From Microbulbifer donghaiensis (GTDB taxonomy: Bacteria; Pseudomonadota; Gammaproteobacteria; Pseudomonadales; Cellvibrionaceae), in the NCBI RefSeq assembly GCF_900129095.1, contig NZ_FQVA01000001.1:1240001-1304000 (forward strand): a stretch of 64,000 bases of DNA, read 5' to 3'. The first letter of the stretch is position 1. Every line of letters begins with the position of its first letter. The notes below the pieces were generated by a model that was given only the letters and a program-made list of their open reading frames with translations, searched no databases and was not told the DNA's origin. Shown piece after piece: positions 9,316 through 16,954 of this stretch. Both the position numbers and the translations under genes were made by a program.

Positions 9316-9892
9316 GGAAATCAACGGCAATCCGCCACGAAAACCCAGTGATTTCGCGGGCTGCAGACGAGAAAGATGAAAAAGAGGACGTTTTTAACGC
9401 GGCACAATTACAAAACGAAGCAAGTACTTACTCTTTGAAGGTGAGAGATTACTTTAACTTCTGAAGGGAAAAGGTTGAAACGAAAAATGTTAGCGGGCAC
9501 TAACAGCGGTTGGCGCAACTTTCTACAGAATTGCCCAACCCTCACTATCACCCAGTGCGGCCGGTGATAATCAAGCCAATCAACCAGCGCCCGAAATAAC
9601 TGAAAAAACTCCCAGCAACACCACAAACGAAGGCGTACCGTAAGCGCAGTACTGCCGTACCAGGCAAAGCGCCATCTACGCACGGACTAAGTCCACTCTA
9701 AGCATCGACGTTAAAGAGGGGCATCCGCCGCAATAGCCAACAGAGCCATAGCCGGTGCTGAAGTCGACTGGCACCCCGACAGCCGCATGGTGAGACGGGA
9801 CCCTGGCCGCCCTGCAGACACCCGGCCCGCGAACCCAAAACGATCCCAACGCATATAGATTCTTCTTTTTATTCTTTTTGATTACATGTAAC
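9316..9892. other. Gene-poor stretch between dcw promoter and NO cluster
   Basis: About 580 bp without a convincing gene. Two short minus-strand open frames (91 and 72 codons) lack ribosome sites and familiar motifs, and their composition looks random. No RNA fold or repeat was recognised. In Pseudomonas rnpB follows mraZ directly, so this could be the left scar of the inserted NO-response island. Confidence 0.5.
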
Positions 9893-9896
9893 AAAT

Positions 9897-9919
9897 AAGA
9901 TGCATTTTACTTGCATCTT
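9897..9919. promoter_or_regulatory. Predicted NsrR operator upstream of nnrS
   Basis: AAGATGCATTT-T-ACTTGCATCTT has the 11-1-11 inverted-repeat geometry and nearly the consensus of gammaproteobacterial NsrR sites (AAGATGCATTT-N-AAATGCATCTT). The outer palindrome extends to 9893-9923. A possible promoter overlaps it: TTGCAT at 9911-9916, then TAAACT 16 bp downstream. Bound NsrR would therefore cover the -35. The regulator gene lies at 15223-15675. Confidence 0.82.
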
Positions 9920-9948
9920 ATTTGAATAGGCATAAACTGCCTACCTGA

Positions 9949-9971
9949 AAGTTGTATTGCGCATACATCTT
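9949..9971. promoter_or_regulatory. Second, weaker NsrR-like site
   Basis: AAGTTGTATTG-C-GCATACATCTT keeps the 23-bp two-fold layout with more mismatches. Its centre is 52 bp, about five helical turns, from the centre of the upstream site. That spacing would allow cooperative or looped repression of the nnrS operon. Confidence 0.5.
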
Positions 9972-10036
9972 TATAGCGAGAGCGAAGCTTCAACACCGCA
10001 GCGGAGGGCAGCCCCCCACCAAGGTCAGGTCACCCT

Positions 10037-10225
10037 ATGAATAGTCGCCTTCAGGCAGTTAACCAGGCTCACCGGATGGCCATCGCACAAGGTTCACGGA
10101 CCGCCAGCCGCGGGAAGAGCAAACACGCTACAGCGCTGATCCGCGCCAGTTTTGCAGGCGAGGAGCTCTGCCAACGTGAACAGCCTGCGGCTGCCTCACT
10201 CGCCTGGAAAGGACACAACGCATGA
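10037..10225 (+). CDS. Possible 62-residue leader protein overlapping nnrS
   Basis: This frame starts with ATG preceded by AGGT at suitable spacing and ends in TGA, overlapping the nnrS ATG (ATGA). The layout suggests translational coupling. The product is hydrophilic, rich in Ala, Arg, Ser and Gln, with one cysteine and no membrane segment. No family is recognised. It may be a chance frame in the nnrS leader. The overlap and the position downstream of both NsrR sites are the only support. Confidence 0.35.
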   Translation: MNSRLQAVNQAHRMAIAQGSRTASRGKSKHATALIRASFAGEELCQREQPAAASLAWKGHNA

Positions 10226-11436
10226 ACAATATTTTGCTACAAGACGGCAGTATCGCACCGAAACAAGTCGACCGTACGTGGCCGCTATTCAGGCTGGCCT
10301 TCCGGCCTTTTTTCCTTTTTGGTGCCCTGTTCAGTCTTGTCAGCTTGGCCGCCTGGCTTGGCTTGTTGAGCGGCAAGGTAACGCTCAGCGTTCACGGAGG
10401 CCCGCTGTGGTGGCACATGCACGAAATGCTCTTTGGCTTCGTCGGCGCCATCGTTGTCGGCTTCCTGTTATCAGCCGTGCAAACCTGGACGCGACTGCCG
10501 AGCATCAAGGGCGTCCCGCTCTTTCTACTCTTTCTGTTGTGGCTGGCGGCCCGGGTTCTGCTGTGGCTGCCCGACCTGATTTCGCCCTGGACAATTGCCG
10601 CTATAGATCTGCTGTTCTTCCCCGCGGCGGCACTGGTACTGGCACGGCTGGTTGTCAAGGCGAAGCTGTGGCGGAATATCATTTTCATCCCCCTGCTGGC
10701 GGCCATGACACTGGCCAATGCAACCATGCACTACGCTGCCGCGACGCAGCGGCTGGACCTGGCATCGTCCTCCGCAACCGCCATGGTTTTGCTGGTGACC
10801 CTATTGATGTGCATGATGGGCGGCCGCGTCTTTCCGATGTTTACTGCCAACGGCACACAAACACCGCGTGTTCAGCCGATCGCCTGGCTGGAAAGAGCCG
10901 CCATCATCAGCATGCTGCTGGTGGTTATCTCTCAACTCGGCAGCTTCGCACTGCCAACCTGGCTAAGTGCCACACTGCTGTTTGTTACCGCCGGAATACA
11001 TTTTATTCGCGTCTTTCGCTGGCGCATCTGGGTGACGTTCAAGACGCCCTTGGTGTGGCCGCTGCACGTCAGTTACTGGTGTATCCCCATTGGCCTGACC
11101 CTGCTCGGTATTGCTGAGCTCACCGACTGGATAACCCGCTCCCAGGCCATTCACAGCCTCACGGTCGGCGCCATGGGCATCATGATTCTGGCCATGATTG
11201 CCAGGGTATCTCTGGGCCATACCGGGCGGGCAATACAGGTGGGGAGGCTAATGAACGGCGCCTTCCTGATATTGACCGCCGCGTTTCTCGTACGGGTATT
11301 TGGCAACTTCGCGTTCTCCGACTACAGCCACATTTTCAAGGCCGCGACTGCCCTCTGGGTTCTGGCCTACGGTTGCTTCTTCGTTCTGTACCTGCCGATT
11401 TTGACGCGGCCGAGAATAGATGGCCAGCCCGGATAA
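10222..11436 (+). CDS. nnrS: NnrS family haem/copper membrane protein
   Basis: NnrS proteins are polytopic inner-membrane proteins made under NO or nitrosative stress. They protect cells from NO-derived iron complexes, by a mechanism still unclear. The 404 residues predict about twelve helices. The hallmark WHMHEMLFGF lies at about 64-73, and the conserved CMMGGRVFPMFTANG segment is near residue 195. A second conserved region around SLTVGAMGIMILAMIARVSLGH matches the family pattern TxGaxGxmxlaMxxRaslGHtGR. It is the first large gene of a four-gene operon behind two NsrR-type sites. The start has GGAAAGGA upstream. Confidence 0.93.
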   Translation: MNNILLQDGSIAPKQVDRTWPLFRLAFRPFFLFGALFSLVSLAAWLGLLSGKVTLSVHGGPLWWHMHEMLFGFVGAIVVGFLLSAVQTWTRLPSIKGVPLFLLFLLWLAARVLLWLPDLISPWTIAAIDLLFFPAAALVLARLVVKAKLWRNIIFIPLLAAMTLANATMHYAAATQRLDLASSSATAMVLLVTLLMCMMGGRVFPMFTANGTQTPRVQPIAWLERAAIISMLLVVISQLGSFALPTWLSATLLFVTAGIHFIRVFRWRIWVTFKTPLVWPLHVSYWCIPIGLTLLGIAELTDWITRSQAIHSLTVGAMGIMILAMIARVSLGHTGRAIQVGRLMNGAFLILTAAFLVRVFGNFAFSDYSHIFKAATALWVLAYGCFFVLYLPILTRPRIDGQPG

Positions 11437-11460
11437 CCCTCCCCCGCTTTGGAGCAAGTT

Positions 11461-12525
11461 ATGAATGTCCAAACAGAGTTCAACGCAGATGTCGGCATCA
11501 TCGGAGCGGGCCCTTCCGGCCTGTTCCAGGTCTTTGAACTGGGCATTCACGGATTGACATCGATGGTATTTGAGGCGCGGCCGAACACCGGCGGGCAGTG
11601 CATCGAGCTCTATGCGGATAAGCCGATATACGATATACCGGCGTGTCCGGGCATTTCGGCCCGGGACCTGATCGGCAATCTGGAGAAACAGGTGCAGCCG
11701 TTCTCTCCAATTTGGAAATTCAACCAGACAGTTACCGAAATAGAAAAAACTGAAAATCCGTCGGGATTTCGCATAGGCACCAGCGGCGGAGAAACGTATC
11801 GGGTGAAATACATAGTGATAGCAACCGGCGCGGGGACCATGCGCCCGGTGCCCCTGAAGATCCCCGGAATAGACCAATTTGAAAATCGCTCTCTATTCTA
11901 CCGCGTGGAAAATATAGACACACACAGGAACAAATCTATCGCCATTTTGGGTGGCGGCGATGCGGCGCTCGACTGGGCGCTGGAACTGAGCAAGATTGCC
12001 GGGGAAGTTGTGTTAATACACCGCTCAAGCCGTTTCCGGGCGATGCAGAAGTCTGTCGACGACTACATGCAACTGTGCCGCGATCAACGAGCCCGTTTTA
12101 TACAGGGACAGGTGATAGATTTCAGTACAGACCAAAACCAAAACCTCTCCCACTTGAAAATCAGATCTGCGGATCAGGTAGTAAGGACGCTTGCCATCGA
12201 TCAGCTGTTAGTGTGCTTCGGTATGTCTCCCAGCCTTCAGAACCTGCTGGATTGGGGAATAAAGCTGCACAATCACAAGATTGAGGTGAACACCGACTCG
12301 TTTGAATCGTCAACCGAAGGCATCTATGCGATCGGTGACAGCAACTACTACCTGGGCAAGAGAAACCTGATCCTGTCCGGATTTCACGAAGCGGCCCTGG
12401 CGGCTTTTGCCATCAAGCAGAAGGAACAGCAAGGCAGAAAGGTAATGCTTGAATACACAACCACGAGCCCAAGGATCCTCGAACGCCTCGGCATATCTGC
12501 AAATTCAATGCTGCGAAATGCATAG
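11461..12525 (+). CDS. Thioredoxin-reductase-like ferredoxin/flavodoxin--NADP+ reductase
   Basis: FAD- and NAD(P)-binding flavoprotein of the type 2 ferredoxin-NADP+ reductase class. A dinucleotide-binding GIIGAGPSGL is near residue 9, a GGQC segment near 45 and the second nucleotide site AILGGGDAALDWAL near 160. The C-terminal AIGDSNYYLG precedes the flavin-contacting end. The CxxC redox pair of true thioredoxin reductases is absent. The ATG at 11461 has GGAG in front and is preferred over an upstream in-frame TTG (11449). Placed between nnrS and a HemN-type gene, it may supply electrons for haem synthesis or NO-damage repair, but its partner is unknown. Confidence 0.8.
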   Translation: MNVQTEFNADVGIIGAGPSGLFQVFELGIHGLTSMVFEARPNTGGQCIELYADKPIYDIPACPGISARDLIGNLEKQVQPFSPIWKFNQTVTEIEKTENPSGFRIGTSGGETYRVKYIVIATGAGTMRPVPLKIPGIDQFENRSLFYRVENIDTHRNKSIAILGGGDAALDWALELSKIAGEVVLIHRSSRFRAMQKSVDDYMQLCRDQRARFIQGQVIDFSTDQNQNLSHLKIRSADQVVRTLAIDQLLVCFGMSPSLQNLLDWGIKLHNHKIEVNTDSFESSTEGIYAIGDSNYYLGKRNLILSGFHEAALAAFAIKQKEQQGRKVMLEYTTTSPRILERLGISANSMLRNA

Positions 12526-12541
12526 CTACCGGTGAATTAAG

Positions 12542-13927
12542 ATGAAACTTAGCCCCAAATATGACAAAGAGCTGCTGCATCGTTACGACAGGCCATTGCC
12601 GAGATATACGTCCTACCCTACGGCCGTCAAGTTTGAAGAGGGATTCCGTTTGGAAGACTGGAGAAAGGGACTGGGCGAGAGCATTCAGAAACCCACACCA
12701 TTCTCCCTCTATTTCCACATCCCGTTTTGCCGCTCTCCGTGCTTCTACTGTGCCTGCAATCGCATTATCACGCGGGACTCCTCGCGCAGCCAGCCTTACC
12801 TGGAAGCCATCTATAAGGAAATAGAGCTTGTCGCACGGCAACTTCCCGCTGGCGGGCGCAATGTCAGCCAGGTGCATTTTGGTGGAGGAACCCCCACTTT
12901 CCTGAGCAGCGTTCAGCTGGAAGAACTGTGGAGAACCATCAATCGGCACTTCGAACTGGATCCGGATGGGGAATATTCCATCGAGGTCGATCCACGCGCG
13001 TCCAGCGTGGAGCTGATCGAAAAGCTCACTCAGCTGGGATTCAACCGAATGAGCTTCGGAATCCAGGACCTCGACCCCGAGGTGCAGAAAGCGGTCAATC
13101 GCCTGCAAAGTGCCGAGGAGACATTTGCCCAGATCGCCGCCGCAAAGAAAAATGGTGTCAAATCGGTCAATGTCGATCTTATCTATGGATTGCCAAAACA
13201 GACCGCGAATACATTCGGCAACACCATAGAGCAGGTGATTGACGCCCGCCCCGAGCGGGTGGCGGTATATGGCTATGCCCATATGCCACACTTATTCAAG
13301 GCACAAACGCAGATCGACAAATACGACATTCCCAGCCTGTCGGAAAAATTAGGGCTGCTGGAGATCGCCATTGACCAGTTTCTGGCCGCAGGCTACGAGT
13401 ATATCGGGCTCGATCACTTCGCCCTGCCAGATGACGAACTCGCAATTGCCCGCCGCCAGAATACGCTGCACCGCAACTTTCAGGGTTACTCGACGCAGAA
13501 AGAGTGTGACATGCTGGGATTCGGTGTCACCGCCATCGGCAAAATCGGCGATATTTTTTATCAGAACCTGAAGTCGGAAAAGGATTATCTGGACTGCCTT
13601 AAAGGGGAACAGCTCCCGATCAACAAGGGCTACCGAATGACGCCGGATGACAAAATTCGCGGCCAGCTCATCATGTCTTTGATGTGCCATGGCAGACTGG
13701 AATTTGATGATTTCGAGTCCCTTTCCGCGGCGAAATTTACCGACTATTTCAGCGATGTGATCGATGATATCGCGACGCTGGAATACGATGGCCTGATTGA
13801 GACAGACTCACATGGCGTCACGGTAACCCCTGTCGGCCAGCTGTTACTGAGAAACATCTGTCACGTTTTTGATGAATATCGCAAGCCTCGCGAGAGCAAA
13901 ACGCGAATCCATGCGCTTTCTATATAG
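12542..13927 (+). CDS. hemN: Oxygen-independent coproporphyrinogen III oxidase (HemN)
   Basis: Radical SAM enzyme that decarboxylates coproporphyrinogen III without oxygen. The 461 residues match full-length HemN rather than the shorter HemW. The N-terminus has RYDRPLPRYTSYP, and the cluster motif C63-x3-C67-x2-C70-x-C72 lies in PFCRSPCFYCAC. The VHFGGGTPTFL segment follows, then SFGIQDLDPEVQKAVNR and GYSTQKECDMLGFG. NO-stressed or denitrifying cells run low on oxygen, which explains its presence in an NsrR-linked operon with haem-using NO reductase. It is tightly packed between the flavoprotein gene and nnrS2. Confidence 0.95.
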   Translation: MKLSPKYDKELLHRYDRPLPRYTSYPTAVKFEEGFRLEDWRKGLGESIQKPTPFSLYFHIPFCRSPCFYCACNRIITRDSSRSQPYLEAIYKEIELVARQLPAGGRNVSQVHFGGGTPTFLSSVQLEELWRTINRHFELDPDGEYSIEVDPRASSVELIEKLTQLGFNRMSFGIQDLDPEVQKAVNRLQSAEETFAQIAAAKKNGVKSVNVDLIYGLPKQTANTFGNTIEQVIDARPERVAVYGYAHMPHLFKAQTQIDKYDIPSLSEKLGLLEIAIDQFLAAGYEYIGLDHFALPDDELAIARRQNTLHRNFQGYSTQKECDMLGFGVTAIGKIGDIFYQNLKSEKDYLDCLKGEQLPINKGYRMTPDDKIRGQLIMSLMCHGRLEFDDFESLSAAKFTDYFSDVIDDIATLEYDGLIETDSHGVTVTPVGQLLLRNICHVFDEYRKPRESKTRIHALSI

Positions 13928-13945
13928 GAGCCAGATAGCAGGCTA

Positions 13946-15118
13946 ATGCACAGATATCCGACGCAAAGGCTGTTCTTTGTTTCCGCTACAGTGCTGGCGA
14001 TAATCGCTCCCTGGTTACTGTTACTGACCCTGACCGGGCAACTGGGCCTGCAATTTACCATCGCGGCCCACTCAAAGAGCATGCTGTTCGGATTCGTCGG
14101 GGCGCTGATTGCCGGCTATCTGGCCGGAAAACAGCGTCTGGCAAGCTTGCTTCTACTGTACGGATTGTGGCTTTCCGGCCGTATTCTGGAGGTCTTTGCG
14201 ACCGACGAACTTGCCACAGGACTCGCATATTCCGCGTTTGGCATCCTATTGGCCCTGTTGGTAGCCCCCAAGTTCAAGGCGGCAAAGAAGTGGCGCAACA
14301 GGACGATGATGCCGCTCATTGCGCTTATCGGCTGCTTTCCGTTGGCAAGAGAGACTCTGCCGCTAATGACCGATACTTTCGAGTTTTCCAACATCAGCTT
14401 TGTACTGATGATATCGACATTGATGTATTTTATGGGCGGCCGCCTGATCACGCCGTCACTTACCCGGGCCTTTGCCGAATCGGGCCTGCCAATCGTTCAT
14501 CGTGTGCAGCCACAATTGGAAGCTGCGACATTGGCGCTACTCTTTGCCGCCATCTGCGCCAGCCTTTTTTCCGCTCCGACCGGTTGGATAGCATCGCCGG
14601 CAATCGCCGCCGCCCTGCTGATCCTTTTCAGACTTTATCGTTGGAATCTGAGTAAACTGGGAAGCAGCTACTCTAGCCTGTGGGCCTTTGTCGCAGGCTA
14701 TATTTGGCTCGCCCTGGGCATACTGGCTGTTAGCTTTGCTCTCGTGCTGGGCCACCCGCTTCAGTCGGGGATACATATCATTACGATTGGCGCGCTGGGC
14801 ACTCTATCTTCGACAGTTATCCTGAGATTTTGCGTAGCGAACACTGATTCGAGCCGCCACTGGTATTATTCGTCCATATTATTGCTGGCTGGAGCGACGG
14901 CAATTCGATACTCGGTAAATCTGCTACCGGAGAATGCCACCGGACTCTTGTTTACCAGTGCCTGCCTCTGGAGCCTGAATTTTGCCGTCATTCTGTTTGG
15001 TGCTTGCCGGCGGAAATTGCAGGACAGGCCCTGCAGAAATCAGCGGGAGACAATAACTAATAACCCGGCAAATCTAAATTGCCGGGTTAATAGTGAGAGT
15101 TCGACCGGGCGCCAGTAA
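13946..15118 (+). CDS. Second, divergent NnrS family protein
   Basis: A polytopic membrane protein of 390 residues that shares the NnrS scaffold (HSKSMLFGFVGALIAGYL near residue 42, YFMGGRLITP near 165, ITIGALGTLSSTVILR near 275). The HxHE motif found in the first copy (H65/H67/E68) is reduced here: only the first His remains, followed by Ser, Lys and Ser. The terminal GHTGR-like segment is also lost. If those residues bind metal or haem, this paralogue has a changed or non-catalytic role. It is the last gene of the operon and its final codons run through a hairpin. Confidence 0.82.
   Translation: MHRYPTQRLFFVSATVLAIIAPWLLLLTLTGQLGLQFTIAAHSKSMLFGFVGALIAGYLAGKQRLASLLLLYGLWLSGRILEVFATDELATGLAYSAFGILLALLVAPKFKAAKKWRNRTMMPLIALIGCFPLARETLPLMTDTFEFSNISFVLMISTLMYFMGGRLITPSLTRAFAESGLPIVHRVQPQLEAATLALLFAAICASLFSAPTGWIASPAIAAALLILFRLYRWNLSKLGSSYSSLWAFVAGYIWLALGILAVSFALVLGHPLQSGIHIITIGALGTLSSTVILRFCVANTDSSRHWYYSSILLLAGATAIRYSVNLLPENATGLLFTSACLWSLNFAVILFGACRRKLQDRPCRNQRETITNNPANLNCRVNSESSTGRQ
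15061..15089. terminator. Hairpin at the end of the nnrS2 frame
   Basis: TAACCCGGCAA and TTGCCGGGTTA form an 11-bp perfect stem with a 7-base loop. It lies within the last codons of the nnrS2 frame. No strong T-run follows on either strand, so it is a likely but weak bidirectional end point between nnrS2 and the convergent nsrR. Confidence 0.5.
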
Positions 15119-15175
15119 CATTGTGCCATCGCGCGCGGGTACCAAGTGCCGCCAAGCGGGACGCGCCGCGCTATC

Positions 15176-15211
15176 CATGATCCCTTCCATGATCCCTTCC
15201 ATAATCCCTTC
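15176..15211. repeat. Three 12-bp tandem repeats
   Basis: CATGATCCCTTC is present at 15176-15187 and 15188-15199, and with one change (CATAATCCCTTC) at 15200-15211. It lies in the gap between nnrS2 and the nsrR stop. It may be a local slippage product, with no known role. Confidence 0.8.
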
Positions 15212-15222
15212 GCACAGAAGTA

Positions 15223-15675
15223 TCACTCTGACGACGCATCATCAACGGACAACAAATCGAGCAGTTCCAACTTCTGCCGGCCACCGACAAGGTCCTCGAG
15301 CGTATATTCGTCCAGAGTCGCAAAAAAGCTCTCCATAGCCTTGGCGAAAATCAACTTCAGCTGACAGGTCGGGGTAATGACGCATTGATTGTTCTTGCCA
15401 AAACACTCGACCAGCTTGCTCTCATTCTCGAGTTCGCGCACCAACTTGCCGATGTTGATACTGCGCGGCTCGGTGTTCAGCCGGATACCGCCATTTTTTC
15501 CCCGAATGGCCAGTAGGTAGCCTTTCGCATTCAGGTCCTGAACGATTTTCATCAGGTGGTTCTTGGAAATATCGTAACTCTTGGCGATGTCAGCAATGGT
15601 GCACAGGCCGTCGGTATTGACGGCCAGATAGATCAACACGCGCAAGGAGTAATCGGTATATCGAGTGATATGCAT
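15223..15675 (-). CDS. nsrR: NO-sensing transcriptional repressor NsrR (Rrf2 family)
   Basis: Rrf2-family winged-helix repressor. The recognition region spans about residues 24-62 (TIADIAKSYDISKNHLMKIV, then LAIRGKNGGIRL). The three cysteines that bind the NO-reactive iron-sulfur cluster are C91, C98 and C104 (ECFGKNNQC, then TPTC). This spacing and the KNHLMK and GKNGG motifs separate NsrR from IscR. NO destroys the cluster and releases the operators. Sites of matching type occur before nnrS and before ytfE/DUF454, so the gene probably controls its whole neighbourhood and itself. It follows the DUF454 gene after 2 bp. Confidence 0.93.
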   Translation of the reverse strand: MHITRYTDYSLRVLIYLAVNTDGLCTIADIAKSYDISKNHLMKIVQDLNAKGYLLAIRGKNGGIRLNTEPRSINIGKLVRELENESKLVECFGKNNQCVITPTCQLKLIFAKAMESFFATLDEYTLEDLVGGRQKLELLDLLSVDDASSE

Positions 15676-15677
15676 GG

Positions 15678-16139
15678 CTATTCCTGTTCAGTCGAAAGCA
15701 GGCAGCGGCTGCCGATCGTACTGGCTTCGTGACGGGTATTCGCGGTCGGGATACGGCAGATAAACAGTATTACCCCGCAGAAGATAACCCCCGAGAGAAG
15801 CAGCCCTAGCCGGCCAACTCCCAGGGCCAATAGTCCTATCCAGTTGGCGGCCAGCATTGCGACCACAAGGCGCTTGGTGGCCAACGACAGGCTACGCTCC
15901 CGCTGCCACTGCCGGATCGGCGGCCCGAACCGGCGGTGGTTGAGCAACCACTCTACCAGGCGAGAGTCTGCCTTGGCGCTGAACCACAGGCAACACAATA
16001 AGAATGGCGTAACAGGCAGCAGAGGCAGTATTGCTCCCAGGCAGGCGAGCAACAGACAGCACCAGGCCGCAAATCGATAGAGATGCCTGCGCCAAGCCAC
16101 ACACGGCTGATTCCGCGACAGCTTCATTGCCCTCAACAT
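15678..16139 (-). CDS. YbaN-type DUF454 inner-membrane protein
   Basis: Small membrane protein of unknown function. The DUF454 pattern is clear: a first helix with LACLGAILPLLPVTPFLL, then WFSAKADSRLVEWLLNHRRFGPPIRQW, two further helices and a short tail. The start at 16139 has GAGGTG six bases upstream. The ATG at 16163 would sit at the predicted transcription start and lacks a ribosome site. A third option is 16127. The gene is co-directional with nsrR two bases downstream, so the pair forms an operon whose promoter region holds NsrR-type half-sites. Its part in NO stress is unknown. Confidence 0.82.
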   Translation of the reverse strand: MLRAMKLSRNQPCVAWRRHLYRFAAWCCLLLACLGAILPLLPVTPFLLCCLWFSAKADSRLVEWLLNHRRFGPPIRQWQRERSLSLATKRLVVAMLAANWIGLLALGVGRLGLLLSGVIFCGVILFICRIPTANTRHEASTIGSRCLLSTEQE

Positions 16140-16171
16140 CCACCTCACCTCATAAACATGCATTGAGTTTA

Positions 16172-16186
16172 CATCTTAAAAAGATG
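16172..16186. promoter_or_regulatory. Perfect CATCTT/AAGATG palindrome before DUF454-nsrR
   Basis: CATCTT-AAA-AAGATG is a 15-bp palindrome made of NsrR half-site words in inverted order. It overlaps a possible minus-strand promoter: TTGTAC, then 18 bp, then TAAACT. It could mediate autoregulation of nsrR. Confidence 0.5.
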
Positions 16187-16206
16187 CAAGTACAATCCTC
16201 GCCATA

Positions 16207-16229
16207 AAGATGCATCACAAATACCTCTT
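16207..16229. promoter_or_regulatory. Predicted NsrR operator upstream of ytfE-norB
   Basis: AAGATGCATCA-C-AAATACCTCTT fits the NsrR 11-1-11 layout. The left arm is nearly perfect and the right arm has two changes from AAATGCATCTT. It lies 48 bp before the ytfE start and serves the divergent region between DUF454-nsrR and ytfE-norB. Confidence 0.78.
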
Positions 16230-16277
16230 TATAGTTCTAGCGTTCAGACTTGACCCCTCGGGGAAATGGGAGAAAAC

Positions 16278-16943
16278 ATGGACCTTTTAGACATTCCTTT
16301 AGCACTGTTGGCCCGGGAAATACCCGGCGCCACCTCGGTATTCAATCAGCACGGGTTGAGTTTCTGCAGCGGGGGAAAAAAGCCCCTCAAGGAAGCTATC
16401 GCCGATGCGCATCTCGACGAGCAGCAGGTACTGAATGACCTGCTCGAACTCACCGACCGAACTGCCGGCGACAAGCGGGACTGGAGTAACGCCAGCGACA
16501 GCGAATTGATCGAGCACCTATTGGAGCGCTTTCACCAGGTGCACCGGGCGCAACTGACGGAACTGCACCGCCTGGCGGAGCGCGTCGAGACAGCGCATTT
16601 TGCGAAACACGATTGTCCGCGAGGGCTGGCCGAACATCTGCGCCAGATGTCCGCCGAGCTCGAACAGCATATGCAGAAGGAAGAGCAAATTCTGTTCCCG
16701 ATGCTGCTGCGCGGCCAGGGCCTCATGGCCGGGGGACCGATACGGGTGATGCTCCAGGAACACGACGAGCACGCAGCGGCAATCGCCAGGATCGACGAGC
16801 TGACCGACGGCATCACCACACCGGAAGACGCCTGCAATACCTGGCGAGCGCTGTATCTCGGCTTGCGCAGTTTCAAGGCCGACCTGCAGAAACATATCCA
16901 GCTCGAAAACGACATTCTGTTTGCGCGCAGTCTCGCAGCATAG
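16278..16943 (+). CDS. ytfE: Di-iron protein for repair of iron-sulfur clusters (RIC/YtfE)
   Basis: Cytoplasmic hemerythrin-like protein that restores iron-sulfur clusters damaged by NO or oxidants. The N-terminal ScdA-type domain (residues 1-60) has REIPGATSVFNQHG. It is followed by FCSGGKK, where E. coli YtfE has YCCGGK, so one of the paired cysteines is Ser here. The helical bundle carries the iron ligands: H86 in RFHQVHR, H131 and E135 in QHMQKEEQILFP, a His in QEHDEH and the closing HIQLEND. The ATG at 16278 is preferred over 16266 because GGGAG precedes it by five bases and it matches the family start. Confidence 0.93.
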   Translation: MDLLDIPLALLAREIPGATSVFNQHGLSFCSGGKKPLKEAIADAHLDEQQVLNDLLELTDRTAGDKRDWSNASDSELIEHLLERFHQVHRAQLTELHRLAERVETAHFAKHDCPRGLAEHLRQMSAELEQHMQKEEQILFPMLLRGQGLMAGGPIRVMLQEHDEHAAAIARIDELTDGITTPEDACNTWRALYLGLRSFKADLQKHIQLENDILFARSLAA

Positions 16944-16954
16944 GGGAATAAATC

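Noticed and set aside
9408-9894. Two short minus-strand frames (91 and 72 codons) between mraZ promoter and nnrS
   Set aside because: No ribosome site, no conserved motif and unusual amino-acid content.
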